Below, piece by piece: positions 34,003 to 42,488 of a stretch of 64,000 bases of DNA; position 1 is the stretch's first letter, and each line of letters begins with the position of its first letter. The stretch covers positions 1 through 64,000 of the forward strand of contig NZ_AQXL01000134.1 of NCBI RefSeq assembly GCF_000376225.1. The letters are read 5' to 3'. The DNA is from Effusibacillus pohliae DSM 22757 (GTDB lineage: Bacteria > Bacillota > Bacilli > Tumebacillales > Effusibacillaceae). The position numbers and the translations under genes are program-made. The notes under the pieces are model-generated. The model saw nothing but the letters and a program-made list of their open reading frames with translations, ran no database searches and had not been told where the DNA came from.

Positions 34003-36732
34003 ATGAACAGTGAATCGGCCCTTCGCAGGGACATTCGCATCCTCGGGAATCTGTTGGGCAACGTCCTGATTTCGCAGTGCGGGGAAGAGGTTTTGCAATC
34101 GGTCGAGGAGATCCGAGCGGCTGCGAAAGAGTTTCGTGCCCAGGGGACTCCGGAAAGCCGCGACGCCTTGCTGCAAAAAATCATTCAGGTGCCGGTCGAA
34201 CACCGGACGCATGTGATTCATGCGTTCGCCCTATATTTTCAGTTGGTGAACATAGCGGAACAAAACCACCGGATCCGCCGCAAGCGCGAGTATGAGCGCT
34301 CATCCGGCACCACCCCGCAACGCGGATCGCTGCGCAGCGCATTCCTGGAAATGAGGCAAAAAGGGGTGCAGGCGGACGAGATGGAATCCTTGATCCATAA
34401 TCTGGGAGTGGAGCTGGTCCTGACCGCCCATCCGACGGAAGCGATGCGCCGCACCGTGCTTGACAAGCATCATCAAATCGCCATGATACTGGAAAAATTT
34501 GATGATCCGCTGTTGAGTTCGCGCGAGATGCAGCATCTCGAAAAACAGTTGAAGGCGGAGATCACGGGGCTGTGGCAGACGCGGCCGGTCCGCAAGGAGC
34601 GGATCACCGTTCTCGATGAGGTGCGCAACGGACTCTATTTCCTCGACCAAATTTTGTTTGATGTGCTGCCTGCCATCCATCTCGAAATGGAGGAACAGTT
34701 GCAGGCGGCGTATCCGGAACGCACATGGTCGGTACCGAGCTTTCTGCGATTCGGTTCCTGGATGGGCGGCGACCGCGACGGCAACCCGTTTGTCACGGCC
34801 GAATTGACGTTTCAAACGTTGATTCTGCATTTTGACCTGGCGCTTCGCAAGTATGAGGACCGGGTGAAGGAACTGGGGGTTCATCTCAGCCAATCCTACG
34901 AAAAAACGGGGGCGAGCCGGGAGTTGATTGAATCGCTGCAACTCGATCATATTCCCGACGAACCGTACCGGGAAAAGGTAAACCAGATCCTGCGCCGGCT
35001 GGAAGGCACGAAAAACGTCTACCACGGGGAAAAAACGCCCGGTACCTACTACAACAGGCCGCAAGAGTTTCTGGCTGACATCCGGCTGATCGAACGGTCT
35101 CTGATCGAGCATAAGGGAAAAGAGATTGCCGAAGTAAAGGTCAGACCTTTGATCCGGCAAATCGAACTGTTCGGGTTTCACATGGCCGCGCTGGATATTC
35201 GCCAGCACAGCGAGGTGCATGAGAACGCGATCGAGGAGCTGGTACGCGTGGCCAGGATCGGCAGCTACAAATCGCTGCCGGAAGCGGAGAAAATTCGGTT
35301 CCTGACAGGATTGCTGGAAGATCCGCGGCCGCTCGTGAGTCCTTATGCACACGTGACGGACGAGACGCGGGAAACGGTCAACGTGTTCCATACGATCCGC
35401 AAGAGCCATCAATTGTTCGGGGAAGAATGCATCCAAAACTACCTGATTTCCTTGTCGCAAGGCGTCAGCGATCTGCTGGAAGTGCTGCTGTTGTGCAAAG
35501 AGGCGGGGCTGTTCGCTTGGAACGAGGACGGCAGTGTCACCAGCAAAATCAACATCGTGCCTTTGTTTGAGACGATCGAGGATCTGCGGGTGGCACCGGC
35601 GATCGTCGACGAGTTGTTCGCCAACCCGGTATACCGCAAACATCTGCAGGCACGCGGCAATCTGCAGGAGATTATGCTCGGATATTCGGACAGCAACAAG
35701 GACGGCGGCTACCTGACGGCAAACTGGGAATTGTACAAGTGCCAGAAGGCGATTTTTGAAGTAGCCAGCGAATACGACGTGCGGCTGAAGTTTTTTCATG
35801 GACGCGGCGGCGCGCTGGGACGCGGCGGCGGACCGCTCGAGCGAAGCATTTTGGCGCAGCCGCCGGAAGCATTGCACGGCAAGGTGAAAATCACCGAACA
35901 GGGGGAAGTGATCTCCCAGCGCTACAGCCACCCGGAGATTGCCAAGCGGTCGCTGGAATCGGCTGTGTCGGCGGTGCTGATCGGTTCGCTGAACGTGCAG
36001 ACGGAACACATGAAAGATACGGAACGGAAATGGTCGCAGATCCTCGAGCGGTTGTCGCGTGATTCGTTCACCGCTTACCAGGAGATGGTCTACCGGAACG
36101 AACACTTTTTGCCGTATTTTCAGCAGGCGACGCCGATCGATCTGCTGGCCGAGCTGAACATCGGCTCGCGTCCGGCAAAACGCAAGAACTCTCCGCGAAT
36201 TCAAGATTTGCGGGCGATCCCGTGGGTATTTTCCTGGACGCAAAACAGGCACCTGCTGCCGGCGTGGTACGGTTTTGGCACGGCTGTTGAAAATTACGTG
36301 GATGCCAATCCGGAATCCCGAGCTGAATTCCGGCGGATGTACCGGCACTGGCCGTTTTTCAAGGTGCTGGTCGACAATCTGCAGATGGCGCTCGGCAAGG
36401 CGGATATGGCGATCGCGGCCGAGTATGTGCAACTGGTGCAGGAGCAAGCGGCTGCCGAGCAGATTTTTGCCCGGATTCTGGAGGAGTATGAACGAACGAA
36501 ACGGATGGTGCTGATGATCACGAACGAGAGCGAAATCCTCTCGAACAGCCCTGCCATCCGGGAATCGATCCGCTTGCGCAATCCGTACGTGGACCCGCTG
36601 TCCTATTTTCAGGTGCTGTTGTTGAAAGAACTGCGCTCCCGCAGCGGGCAAAGCGAAGATTCACAAGATCTGGTGCAGGATGTGCTGCTGACGATCAACG
36701 GGATCGCATCCGGCTTGCGAAACACGGGTTGA
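34003..36732 (+). CDS. ppc: Phosphoenolpyruvate carboxylase
   Basis: Ppc carboxylates phosphoenolpyruvate to oxaloacetate and so refills the TCA cycle. The 909 residues fit the bacterial enzyme. VLTAHPTEAMRRT (catalytic His near residue 143), GSWMGGDRDGNPFVT, LGYSDSNKDGGYLTANWEL and FFHGRGGALGRGGGP are intact, and the chain ends in the usual NTG. The ATG at 34003 follows GGGAGTGAGGG; the frame is open to 33958. It lies between cheR and the OsmC group, where many bacilli continue straight into aroF. Confidence 0.97.
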   Translation: MNSESALRRDIRILGNLLGNVLISQCGEEVLQSVEEIRAAAKEFRAQGTPESRDALLQKIIQVPVEHRTHVIHAFALYFQLVNIAEQNHRIRRKREYERSSGTTPQRGSLRSAFLEMRQKGVQADEMESLIHNLGVELVLTAHPTEAMRRTVLDKHHQIAMILEKFDDPLLSSREMQHLEKQLKAEITGLWQTRPVRKERITVLDEVRNGLYFLDQILFDVLPAIHLEMEEQLQAAYPERTWSVPSFLRFGSWMGGDRDGNPFVTAELTFQTLILHFDLALRKYEDRVKELGVHLSQSYEKTGASRELIESLQLDHIPDEPYREKVNQILRRLEGTKNVYHGEKTPGTYYNRPQEFLADIRLIERSLIEHKGKEIAEVKVRPLIRQIELFGFHMAALDIRQHSEVHENAIEELVRVARIGSYKSLPEAEKIRFLTGLLEDPRPLVSPYAHVTDETRETVNVFHTIRKSHQLFGEECIQNYLISLSQGVSDLLEVLLLCKEAGLFAWNEDGSVTSKINIVPLFETIEDLRVAPAIVDELFANPVYRKHLQARGNLQEIMLGYSDSNKDGGYLTANWELYKCQKAIFEVASEYDVRLKFFHGRGGALGRGGGPLERSILAQPPEALHGKVKITEQGEVISQRYSHPEIAKRSLESAVSAVLIGSLNVQTEHMKDTERKWSQILERLSRDSFTAYQEMVYRNEHFLPYFQQATPIDLLAELNIGSRPAKRKNSPRIQDLRAIPWVFSWTQNRHLLPAWYGFGTAVENYVDANPESRAEFRRMYRHWPFFKVLVDNLQMALGKADMAIAAEYVQLVQEQAAAEQIFARILEEYERTKRMVLMITNESEILSNSPAIRESIRLRNPYVDPLSYFQVLLLKELRSRSGQSEDSQDLVQDVLLTINGIASGLRNTG

Positions 36733-36818
36733 TCGCCGTCGGTTGAGACATACTAGCCTCTAGATAAGACTGCCACACCTGAGTCAAGTTCCTTTCGGAC
36801 CACAGGTTACTTCGGGTT

Positions 36819-36845
36819 CCCGTCAAGTGCTTGACACCTGACGGG
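36819..36845 (+). terminator. Hairpin downstream of ppc
   Basis: CCCGTCAAGTG (36819-36829) pairs with CACCTGACGGG (36835-36845) with one mismatch. The tail is only weakly T-rich, so termination is possible but not certain. Confidence 0.4.
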
Positions 36846-36953
36846 GTGTTGCATTGCTTCTCGTCACTTTGCTGGGGGTGTCAGGAGGCTGATTGCTCCA
36901 TGTCCAAACCGAAAAATCGGCAGCTGGAAGCGCGCTAGCGGGAGATCGAAGCG

Positions 36954-37250
36954 ATGCCGCTGCAGGATCTGTATCTGTTGCGGGCCCGGTACACGCGCGA
37001 GCAGGGACTGCTCGGCAACGTGCCGTTGCTCGCATCGACCGTTCCGCTGATTTTTATGGTTTTCGGCAATCATCTTGCGTACTTCCTACCGAGCCACAAT
37101 TCCTGGTGGCTGTTGGTGATGGGGATTTCCGTGGTCAGCATCGCCTGGTCGCTGACCCACCATTTTCGCGTAAAAGGCAACACCGCCTGCATGATTTATC
37201 TGATCGATCAGGCGATTCGACAGAGAGAGAGTACCGACCGGAGGAGATAG
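36954..37250 (+). CDS. Small membrane protein; start region interrupted by an amber codon
   Basis: The 98-residue product has two hydrophobic segments (about residues 22-42 and 48-68) between charged ends and matches no family that I know. The ATG at 36954 has a GGGAGATC ribosome site. The same frame opens further upstream at an ATG at 36900 with GGAGG before it. It reads MSKPKNRQLEAR, then TAG at 36936-36938, then REIEA into the annotated start. The upstream codons look coding-like, so the gene may have lost its original start by a TGG-to-TAG change. The OsmC gene starts four bases after its stop. Confidence 0.55.
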   Translation: MPLQDLYLLRARYTREQGLLGNVPLLASTVPLIFMVFGNHLAYFLPSHNSWWLLVMGISVVSIAWSLTHHFRVKGNTACMIYLIDQAIRQRESTDRRR

Positions 37251-37253
37251 AAG

Positions 37254-37712
37254 ATGAAAGTTTCCGTTCAATGGGAAGGCAAACGGCGCTTCGCGGCAAG
37301 AGGCGAGTCGAACCACCCGGTGGTAATGGATGCGAAGCCGGACGTCGGAGGAGAAGACCAGGGACCGCGCCCGATGGAACTCCTGCTGATGGGGCTGGGC
37401 GGCTGTACGGGGATCGACATTGTGATGATTTTGGAAAAAATGCGCCTGATGGTGGAAGAGTTCCGGATGGAGATTGAGGGCGTCCGGCGCGAGGAGTATC
37501 CGCAAAAATTTACCGAGATTCATGTGAAATATATTCTGAAAGGCGCCAATTTGACGCCCGACAAGGTGGAACGGGCGATCCGGCTGTCGGAGGACAAATA
37601 CTGCTCCGCATCAGCGTCGCTCAATGCAAGAATCCGCACCAGCTATGAATTGAACGGCGTGGTTTACGAGATGGGCGAAAGGGTGGAAGTCGATGACGAT
37701 CCGTTGCAATGA
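37254..37712 (+). CDS. OsmC family peroxide-type protein
   Basis: OsmC/Ohr proteins reduce organic peroxides with a pair of cysteines. The 152 residues show the YhfA/OsmC pattern: PMELLLMGLGGCTGIDIVMIL, with the first Cys near residue 50, and EDKYCSASASL, with the second near 114. Both cysteines are kept. An ATG with AGGAGATAGAAG upstream is clear. Its last 20 bases overlap the zinc-ribbon gene that follows. Confidence 0.88.
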   Translation: MKVSVQWEGKRRFAARGESNHPVVMDAKPDVGGEDQGPRPMELLLMGLGGCTGIDIVMILEKMRLMVEEFRMEIEGVRREEYPQKFTEIHVKYILKGANLTPDKVERAIRLSEDKYCSASASLNARIRTSYELNGVVYEMGERVEVDDDPLQ

Positions 37713-37872
37713 CTGCTATGAGGAAAACGATCCGCGCAGTGAACGCTGCGCCCGATGCGGCAGGCTGCTGGAAGAGTCGCGGCAGCAGCGCACGCGAGAC
37801 CAGTACGAATTCCAGCATTTCGACGCGCCCAACGTCGTGAGGAAGGACCGCTCCGCAAGGAAAGTATGGTAG
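37693..37872 (+). CDS. 59-residue zinc-ribbon-like protein
   Basis: A short frame begins inside the end of the OsmC gene with AAAGGGTGGAAG before its ATG. The product starts MTIRCNDCYEEND and has CARCGRLLEE, two CxxC knuckles that form a rubredoxin-like or zinc-ribbon fold, followed by a charged tail. It overlaps the RluA gene by seven bases. The overlaps on both sides and the ribosome site argue that it is translated. I know no function. Confidence 0.6.
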   Translation: MTIRCNDCYEENDPRSERCARCGRLLEESRQQRTRDQYEFQHFDAPNVVRKDRSARKVW

Positions 37873-38777
37873 ACGATCGCTTGCAGGAAATCGCAGCGCT
37901 CTGCGTGCAGCCGGAAGATGACGGAAAAATGGTCAGGCAGCTGATCCGCGATCGGCTTGGCATTTCCCGCAGTCTGTTGCGCAAGATCGTAGCTGCGCAA
38001 GGGGTGAGGGTGAACGGGCAGCCGGTATACATCACTTGGCGTGTGCGGGCAGGCGACGAACTGCGTTTGCTCGGCTTGCCGGAGTGCTCCGAATTTATCT
38101 TGCCCGAGGAAATGCCGCTCGAGATCGTGTATGAGGACGCTGATCTGGCGGTCGTCAACAAACCGGCCGGGCTGGTCGTGCACCCGACCAAAGGGTATAC
38201 CGCCGGAACGTTGGCGAACGGCATGGTGCACCATTGGCGGCAAGCGGGCGAGACTGCGCGCTTCCGACCGGTGCACCGACTCGACAAAAACACGACCGGT
38301 TTGCTGGTGATCGGCAAGAACCAGTTTGCTCACCAAAAATTGTCCGAACAGCTTCGGCAGCGGCTGTTTCGCCGCGAGTATCTGGCCGTTGTGCACGGCA
38401 ATCTGCAACGGCAGAAGCTGACGATCGAAGCGCCGATCCTGAAAAAACAGGGAGATCCGCAACGGATCGTGGCGGAACAGGGGCAACCGGCAATCACGTT
38501 TGTGACAGTGGAACAACAGCTGGCCAACGCAACGGTGATCCGACTGCAGCTGGAAACGGGCAGGACCCATCAGATCCGGGTGCATATGAGACATATCGGT
38601 CATCCGCTGTTCGGCGATGATTTGTACGGAATCGGACAGCCGGACGGGATCGGCAGGCAGGCGCTGCACGCGGCGGTTTTGGGATTCCGGCATCCCCGCG
38701 ACGGCCGCTGGGTGGAATGGGAAGCGGAGATGCCCGAGGATATGCGGCAGTTGATCGAACGGCTGCAAACCGGGTGA
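37866..38777 (+). CDS. RluA family RNA pseudouridine synthase
   Basis: The enzyme turns specific uridines in rRNA or tRNA into pseudouridine. The 303 residues begin with an S4-like RNA-binding region (about 20-75, IRDRLGISRSLLRKIVAAQG, then VRVNGQ). The catalytic domain has VVNKPAGLVVHPTKG, the signature HRLDKNTTGLLVI with the active Asp near residue 139, and LETGRTHQIRVHM. The ATG at 37866 has AAGGAAAG upstream. The target uridine cannot be told from the sequence (YlyB/YjbO/RluD types are similar). Confidence 0.93.
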   Translation: MVDDRLQEIAALCVQPEDDGKMVRQLIRDRLGISRSLLRKIVAAQGVRVNGQPVYITWRVRAGDELRLLGLPECSEFILPEEMPLEIVYEDADLAVVNKPAGLVVHPTKGYTAGTLANGMVHHWRQAGETARFRPVHRLDKNTTGLLVIGKNQFAHQKLSEQLRQRLFRREYLAVVHGNLQRQKLTIEAPILKKQGDPQRIVAEQGQPAITFVTVEQQLANATVIRLQLETGRTHQIRVHMRHIGHPLFGDDLYGIGQPDGIGRQALHAAVLGFRHPRDGRWVEWEAEMPEDMRQLIERLQTG

Positions 38778-38959
38778 TGTCCCGCTGATTGCCAGCGTAC
38801 TGCAGGCTGGATGCTTCAGTCGGTTGTTTCCGTTGACGTTGCGATTTTGCCTGGAGTAGAATATCGGTAGTGCATATGGAAGCGGGAAAGGAGACTTGGC
38901 CTATGCCAAGTTTTCTTTGTCTTCTTTTTCTTTTCTTTCACTGCAAGGGAGCGGATAGT

Positions 38960-39286
38960 ATGTTGGACTTTTTGCTTGTCGCAGGCAGTATGTATTTGAT
39001 GTACCGATGGGGGATCCGGCAAATGGTCCGGTCCCAGATTGTGAAAAGCTGGATGTTGGATCGGGTAGCGTATTCGTTATTCATGGCAACCGGCTGCACG
39101 CTGTCGCTCTATTTGAGCGTCCTAGCGCTGTTTCCGCTGATCGCCGACTGGTCGGTACCGGCCAAAAGCCTGATCCCCACCGTGGCCGGCATCTGGCTGG
39201 GTGAGTTGCTCTATGCGCGCAATCTGGCGATGACAATGCGGATGCTGCAGAGAATTCGCCGCAAGGAGGAGCGGGCGAATGAGTAG
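38960..39286 (+). CDS. Small membrane protein upstream of the M42 peptidases
   Basis: The 108-residue protein has about three hydrophobic segments and ends in a basic, Arg/Glu-rich tail. I recognise no family. The ATG at 38960 follows AAGGGAGCGG. A frame back to 38870 has no good start. It overlaps the first M42 gene by eight bases, so the two are co-translated, and it may belong with the peptidase cluster. Confidence 0.55.
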   Translation: MLDFLLVAGSMYLMYRWGIRQMVRSQIVKSWMLDRVAYSLFMATGCTLSLYLSVLALFPLIADWSVPAKSLIPTVAGIWLGELLYARNLAMTMRMLQRIRRKEERANE

Positions 39287-40355
39287 GCTGGCCGATTACA
39301 AGCAGGCTTTGCTGGAACTGATGGAGGTTCCTGGCGTAACCGGCTATGAATCGGAGGTGGCCGGTCGGATCGCGTCCTATTTTTGCACTTATACGGATGA
39401 AATCCGGACAGACAAGCTGGGCAACCTGATCGCCCTGATCAGGGGAGAAGGCGCGGAGCCGCGGCCGCGTATTATGGTAGCCGCGCACATGGATGAGATC
39501 GGGCTGATCGTGACAAAGGTCGAGCCGGGCGGATTCCTGCGCTTCACGCAACTGGGCGGATTGGATCCGCGGACCTTGCTCGGGCAAGAGGTGATCGTGC
39601 ACGGCCGGACGAAATGCCACGGGATTGTCGGATCGAAGCCGCCCCACCTGACGACGGCGGAAGAGCGGGACACGGCGATTCCGCTGCAGGACTTGTATAT
39701 CGATTTGGGCATGCCGGAAGAACGGGTACGGGAGCAGATCCAGATCGGGGATGTGATTACGATCGTCCGCTCCAGCATGGAACTGCAGAACGGGTACATA
39801 GCGGGCAAGGCGTTGGACAATCGAGCGGGTATCGCCGCTTTGCTCGAATGCTTGCAGGAAATGAACCGGCTGTGGATCCAGGCGGATGTTTATGTGGTGG
39901 CCACCGTGCAGGAGGAATTGGGCAACCGTGGCGCCGCTGCTGTAGCAAATGCGATCCGTCCCGATTTGGGAATCGCGGTCGATGTCACCCACGCCGGCAT
40001 GCCCGGCGTTGCGGCTGATTTGGGTATGAAAATGGACGGCGGGGCGGTGATCCATAACGGCCCGAACATTCATCGCGATATCTTCGCCCGGTTTGTGAAG
40101 ACTGCGGATCAGCAGAACATCCCGTATCAGATCCGTTTGTCGCAAGCACCGACCGCGACAGACGGGAACGCGATCCAGATCACGCGGGAAGGAATTCCGA
40201 CCGGGGTGCTCGCGATCCCGCTGCGGTATATGCATACTTCCGTGGAAACGGTCTGTTACCGGGATGTGCAGCGCGTCGGCAAGCTGCTCGCCCATTTTGT
40301 CGCATCGGTCGATCGTTCGTTCGTGGAGGGATTGGCTTGTTACTTAAAAAACTGA
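39279..40355 (+). CDS. M42 family aminopeptidase, copy 1
   Basis: M42 enzymes (TET/glutamyl aminopeptidase/cellulase M group) are cytoplasmic dodecameric metallo-aminopeptidases. The 358 residues keep every expected site: AAHMDEIGL (His ligand), KALDNRAG (bridging Asp), TVQEELGNRG (catalytic Glu and Glu ligand), VDVTHAG (Asp ligand) and RYMHTSVE (last His). The start overlaps the small membrane-protein gene. The next copy begins before its stop, so three paralogues are coupled. Confidence 0.92.
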   Translation: MSRLADYKQALLELMEVPGVTGYESEVAGRIASYFCTYTDEIRTDKLGNLIALIRGEGAEPRPRIMVAAHMDEIGLIVTKVEPGGFLRFTQLGGLDPRTLLGQEVIVHGRTKCHGIVGSKPPHLTTAEERDTAIPLQDLYIDLGMPEERVREQIQIGDVITIVRSSMELQNGYIAGKALDNRAGIAALLECLQEMNRLWIQADVYVVATVQEELGNRGAAAVANAIRPDLGIAVDVTHAGMPGVAADLGMKMDGGAVIHNGPNIHRDIFARFVKTADQQNIPYQIRLSQAPTATDGNAIQITREGIPTGVLAIPLRYMHTSVETVCYRDVQRVGKLLAHFVASVDRSFVEGLACYLKN

Positions 40356-41365
40356 CGGAAGCGATGGGCCCTTCCGGGTTCGAAGATGAGATCCGCCAGG
40401 TGATCTATGAAGAGGTGCGCGATTATGCGGACCGCGTGTATACGGACAGCCTCGGCAGCCTGATTGTCGAGAAAAACGGCTCGCAACCGGGTCCGAAAGT
40501 CCTACTCTGCGCCCACATGGACGAAGTCAGCCTGATGATCGTCCAGATTGAGGAAAACGGACTGCTCAGATTTCGCCCGATCGGCGGCGTCGATTCGCGG
40601 GTACTGCTGGCGAAGCCGGTGCGCATCGGCAAACGGAAAATGTTTGGCGTGATCGGGTCCAAACCGATTCATCTGCAATCTTCGGCGGAACGGGAAAAAC
40701 CGGTCTCGATCGAGCAGATGTTCATCGACATCGGCGCGAAAACGAAAGAAGAAGCTGAAAAATGGGTGCAGCCCGGAGACTGCGCCGTTTTCGCAACGGA
40801 CTATCAGGAAATCGGGCAGCGCTGCGCCAAGTCGAAATCGTTTGACGACCGGGTCGGCTGCGCGGTGCTGGTCGAAACGATCAAAAAATCGTTTGACATC
40901 CCCCTCGTGTTCGCTTTTACCGTGCAGGAAGAAATCGGTCTGCGCGGGGCCGGGCCGGTCGCCTACCGGGTGAATCCGGACATTGCGCTGATCCTGGAGG
41001 GAACCGTTTGCTTCGATGTGATGGGAGCGCCCGGGCACGGTCAGGGAACCGTTATGGGAAAAGGGCCCGCGTTGTCGGTGATCGACTCGTCAACAATTGC
41101 GAACCAATATTTTTTGCAGCACATGCTCCAGGTTGCCGAAGCGGCGGGCATTCCCTACCAGTTTCGGCGTGTCAGCGGGGGCGGCAATGATGCGGGACGG
41201 GTGCACATTGCCCGCGGCGGCATCCTGACGGGCGCGGTGTCGGTGCCCACGCGCTACATCCATGCGCCGGCCCAACTGATCAGCCTCGACGATTACGAAA
41301 ACACGATCCGACTGGTGGAAGCGTTTTTGCGGAGCGTGGAAAAAGGGGGATTGCGTCTCGCATGA
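40337..41365 (+). CDS. M42 family aminopeptidase, copy 2
   Basis: This 342-residue paralogue also has a complete site: CAHMDEVSL, KSFDDRVG, TVQEEIGLRG, LEGTVCFD (Glu as the metal ligand here), GGGNDAG and RYIHAPAQ. The start is a TTG at 40337 preceded by GGAGG, inside the end of copy 1. It overlaps copy 3 by four bases. Confidence 0.92.
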   Translation: MLLKKLTEAMGPSGFEDEIRQVIYEEVRDYADRVYTDSLGSLIVEKNGSQPGPKVLLCAHMDEVSLMIVQIEENGLLRFRPIGGVDSRVLLAKPVRIGKRKMFGVIGSKPIHLQSSAEREKPVSIEQMFIDIGAKTKEEAEKWVQPGDCAVFATDYQEIGQRCAKSKSFDDRVGCAVLVETIKKSFDIPLVFAFTVQEEIGLRGAGPVAYRVNPDIALILEGTVCFDVMGAPGHGQGTVMGKGPALSVIDSSTIANQYFLQHMLQVAEAAGIPYQFRRVSGGGNDAGRVHIARGGILTGAVSVPTRYIHAPAQLISLDDYENTIRLVEAFLRSVEKGGLRLA

Positions 41366-42357
41366 AGCAGTTGATTTTCCAATTGGCTGGCGCAGCAGGT
41401 CCGTCCGGATCGGAAACGGAAGTGCGCGACATCCTGTCGGGGCTGTTGCAACCGCATGTGGACGAACTGAAAGTCGACGTTTTGGGCAACCTGCTGGCGT
41501 GGAAAAAAGGAACCGCCAACAGCGGCAAAACCGTACTGCTGGCAGCGAACATGGATGAACCTGGCGTCATGGCCATCCATTGCGAAAAAAATGGATTCAT
41601 TCGGATTGTACCGGTCGGTTCGTTGAATCCGCTGCATCTGATCGGGGAACGGGTGCGTTTTGCCAATGGAGTACTCGGAGTGATCGGAGCGGCTGCAAAC
41701 ACCTCACTTAAAGACATTACATTCGCCGATTTGTATGTGGATATCGGAGCGGAATCGCAGGCGGAAGCAGCGAAACGGCTGCCGATCGGAACGGCGGGGG
41801 CGATTGACAAGCCAGTGTTTCAGCTGACAGAGAACCGGCTGGCGGGCAAATCGCTGGACAATCGTGTGGGTTGTGCGGTGCTTGTTGAGGTGACGTCTAG
41901 GCTGGGAGCGTATCCGCATGATCTGGCGGTTCTGTTTGCTGCGCAAAAAGAGGTGGGCTCTCGCGGCGTCAAAGCGGCCTCATTCAAGATCAACGCCGAT
42001 TTTGCGTTGACGGTTGGCGCCGCCAAGGCGGGAGACATGCCGAGTGCGGAACGCAGCGTCTTGTCCCTTGGGATAGGACCGGCGATCAAAGTGATGGACC
42101 GCGGCGTCGTCGTCCCGCCTGCCATCAAGCAGCGGCTGGTGGATGCGGCGGAACGGCTGCAAATTCCCTATCAGCTGGAGGTATCGCCGGACGGAAACAG
42201 CGATGCCGGCCAGATTTTGCTGTCCAAAGACGGGGTTCCCACCGGCGGGGTATCGATTCCGGTGCGGTACGGACAGGCTCTTTTGCAGGTGGCCGACCTG
42301 CGGGACATCGAGCTGGCATCCCGTCTGGTGCTGGAAACTTTACAAAACGAACGATGA
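41362..42357 (+). CDS. M42 family paralogue, copy 3, probably catalytically inactive
   Basis: The 331 residues align with M42 peptidases along their length, but key positions have changed. AANMDEPGV has Asn for the first His ligand. AAQKEVGSRG has Lys for the catalytic Glu. ALTVGAA lacks the next acidic ligand. IPVRYGQALL has Gln in place of the last His. KSLDNRVG (Asp) and one Glu remain. The open frame is intact and coupled to copy 2 (ATGA), so it looks selected and not decaying. A structural or regulatory subunit of a mixed M42 complex is a reasonable inference. Confidence 0.85.
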   Translation: MKQLIFQLAGAAGPSGSETEVRDILSGLLQPHVDELKVDVLGNLLAWKKGTANSGKTVLLAANMDEPGVMAIHCEKNGFIRIVPVGSLNPLHLIGERVRFANGVLGVIGAAANTSLKDITFADLYVDIGAESQAEAAKRLPIGTAGAIDKPVFQLTENRLAGKSLDNRVGCAVLVEVTSRLGAYPHDLAVLFAAQKEVGSRGVKAASFKINADFALTVGAAKAGDMPSAERSVLSLGIGPAIKVMDRGVVVPPAIKQRLVDAAERLQIPYQLEVSPDGNSDAGQILLSKDGVPTGGVSIPVRYGQALLQVADLRDIELASRLVLETLQNER

Positions 42358-42364
42358 ACCGTCG

Positions 42365-42402
42365 AAACGCCCGGACAACCTGACGCTGCCGGGCGTTTTT
42401 TC
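42365..42402 (+). terminator. Terminator after the M42 cluster
   Basis: AAACGCCCGG (42365-42374) pairs exactly with CCGGGCGTTT (42389-42398), followed by T residues. Confidence 0.9.
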
Positions 42403-42403
42403 A

Positions 42404-42432
42404 TTGTTTTCTGTCGATATCTGCATTATAAT
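42404..42432 (+). promoter_or_regulatory. Sigma-A promoter of aroC operon
   Basis: TTGTTT (42404-42409), 17 bases and TATAAT (42427-42432), 57 bases before aroC. Confidence 0.65.
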
Positions 42433-42488
42433 GTTAAAAATATATAACACGGTACAGCGTGAAAGTAGTTCGTCAGGAGGACTTGAAC

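Noticed and set aside
34300-36651. A 783-codon open frame antisense to ppc
   Set aside because: It mirrors the codon pattern of ppc, has no family motif and no ribosome site. Long antisense frames are common in G+C-rich genes.
39081-40295. A 404-codon open frame antisense to the first M42 gene
   Set aside because: It is the shadow of a clearly real M42 gene with all active-site residues on the plus strand.
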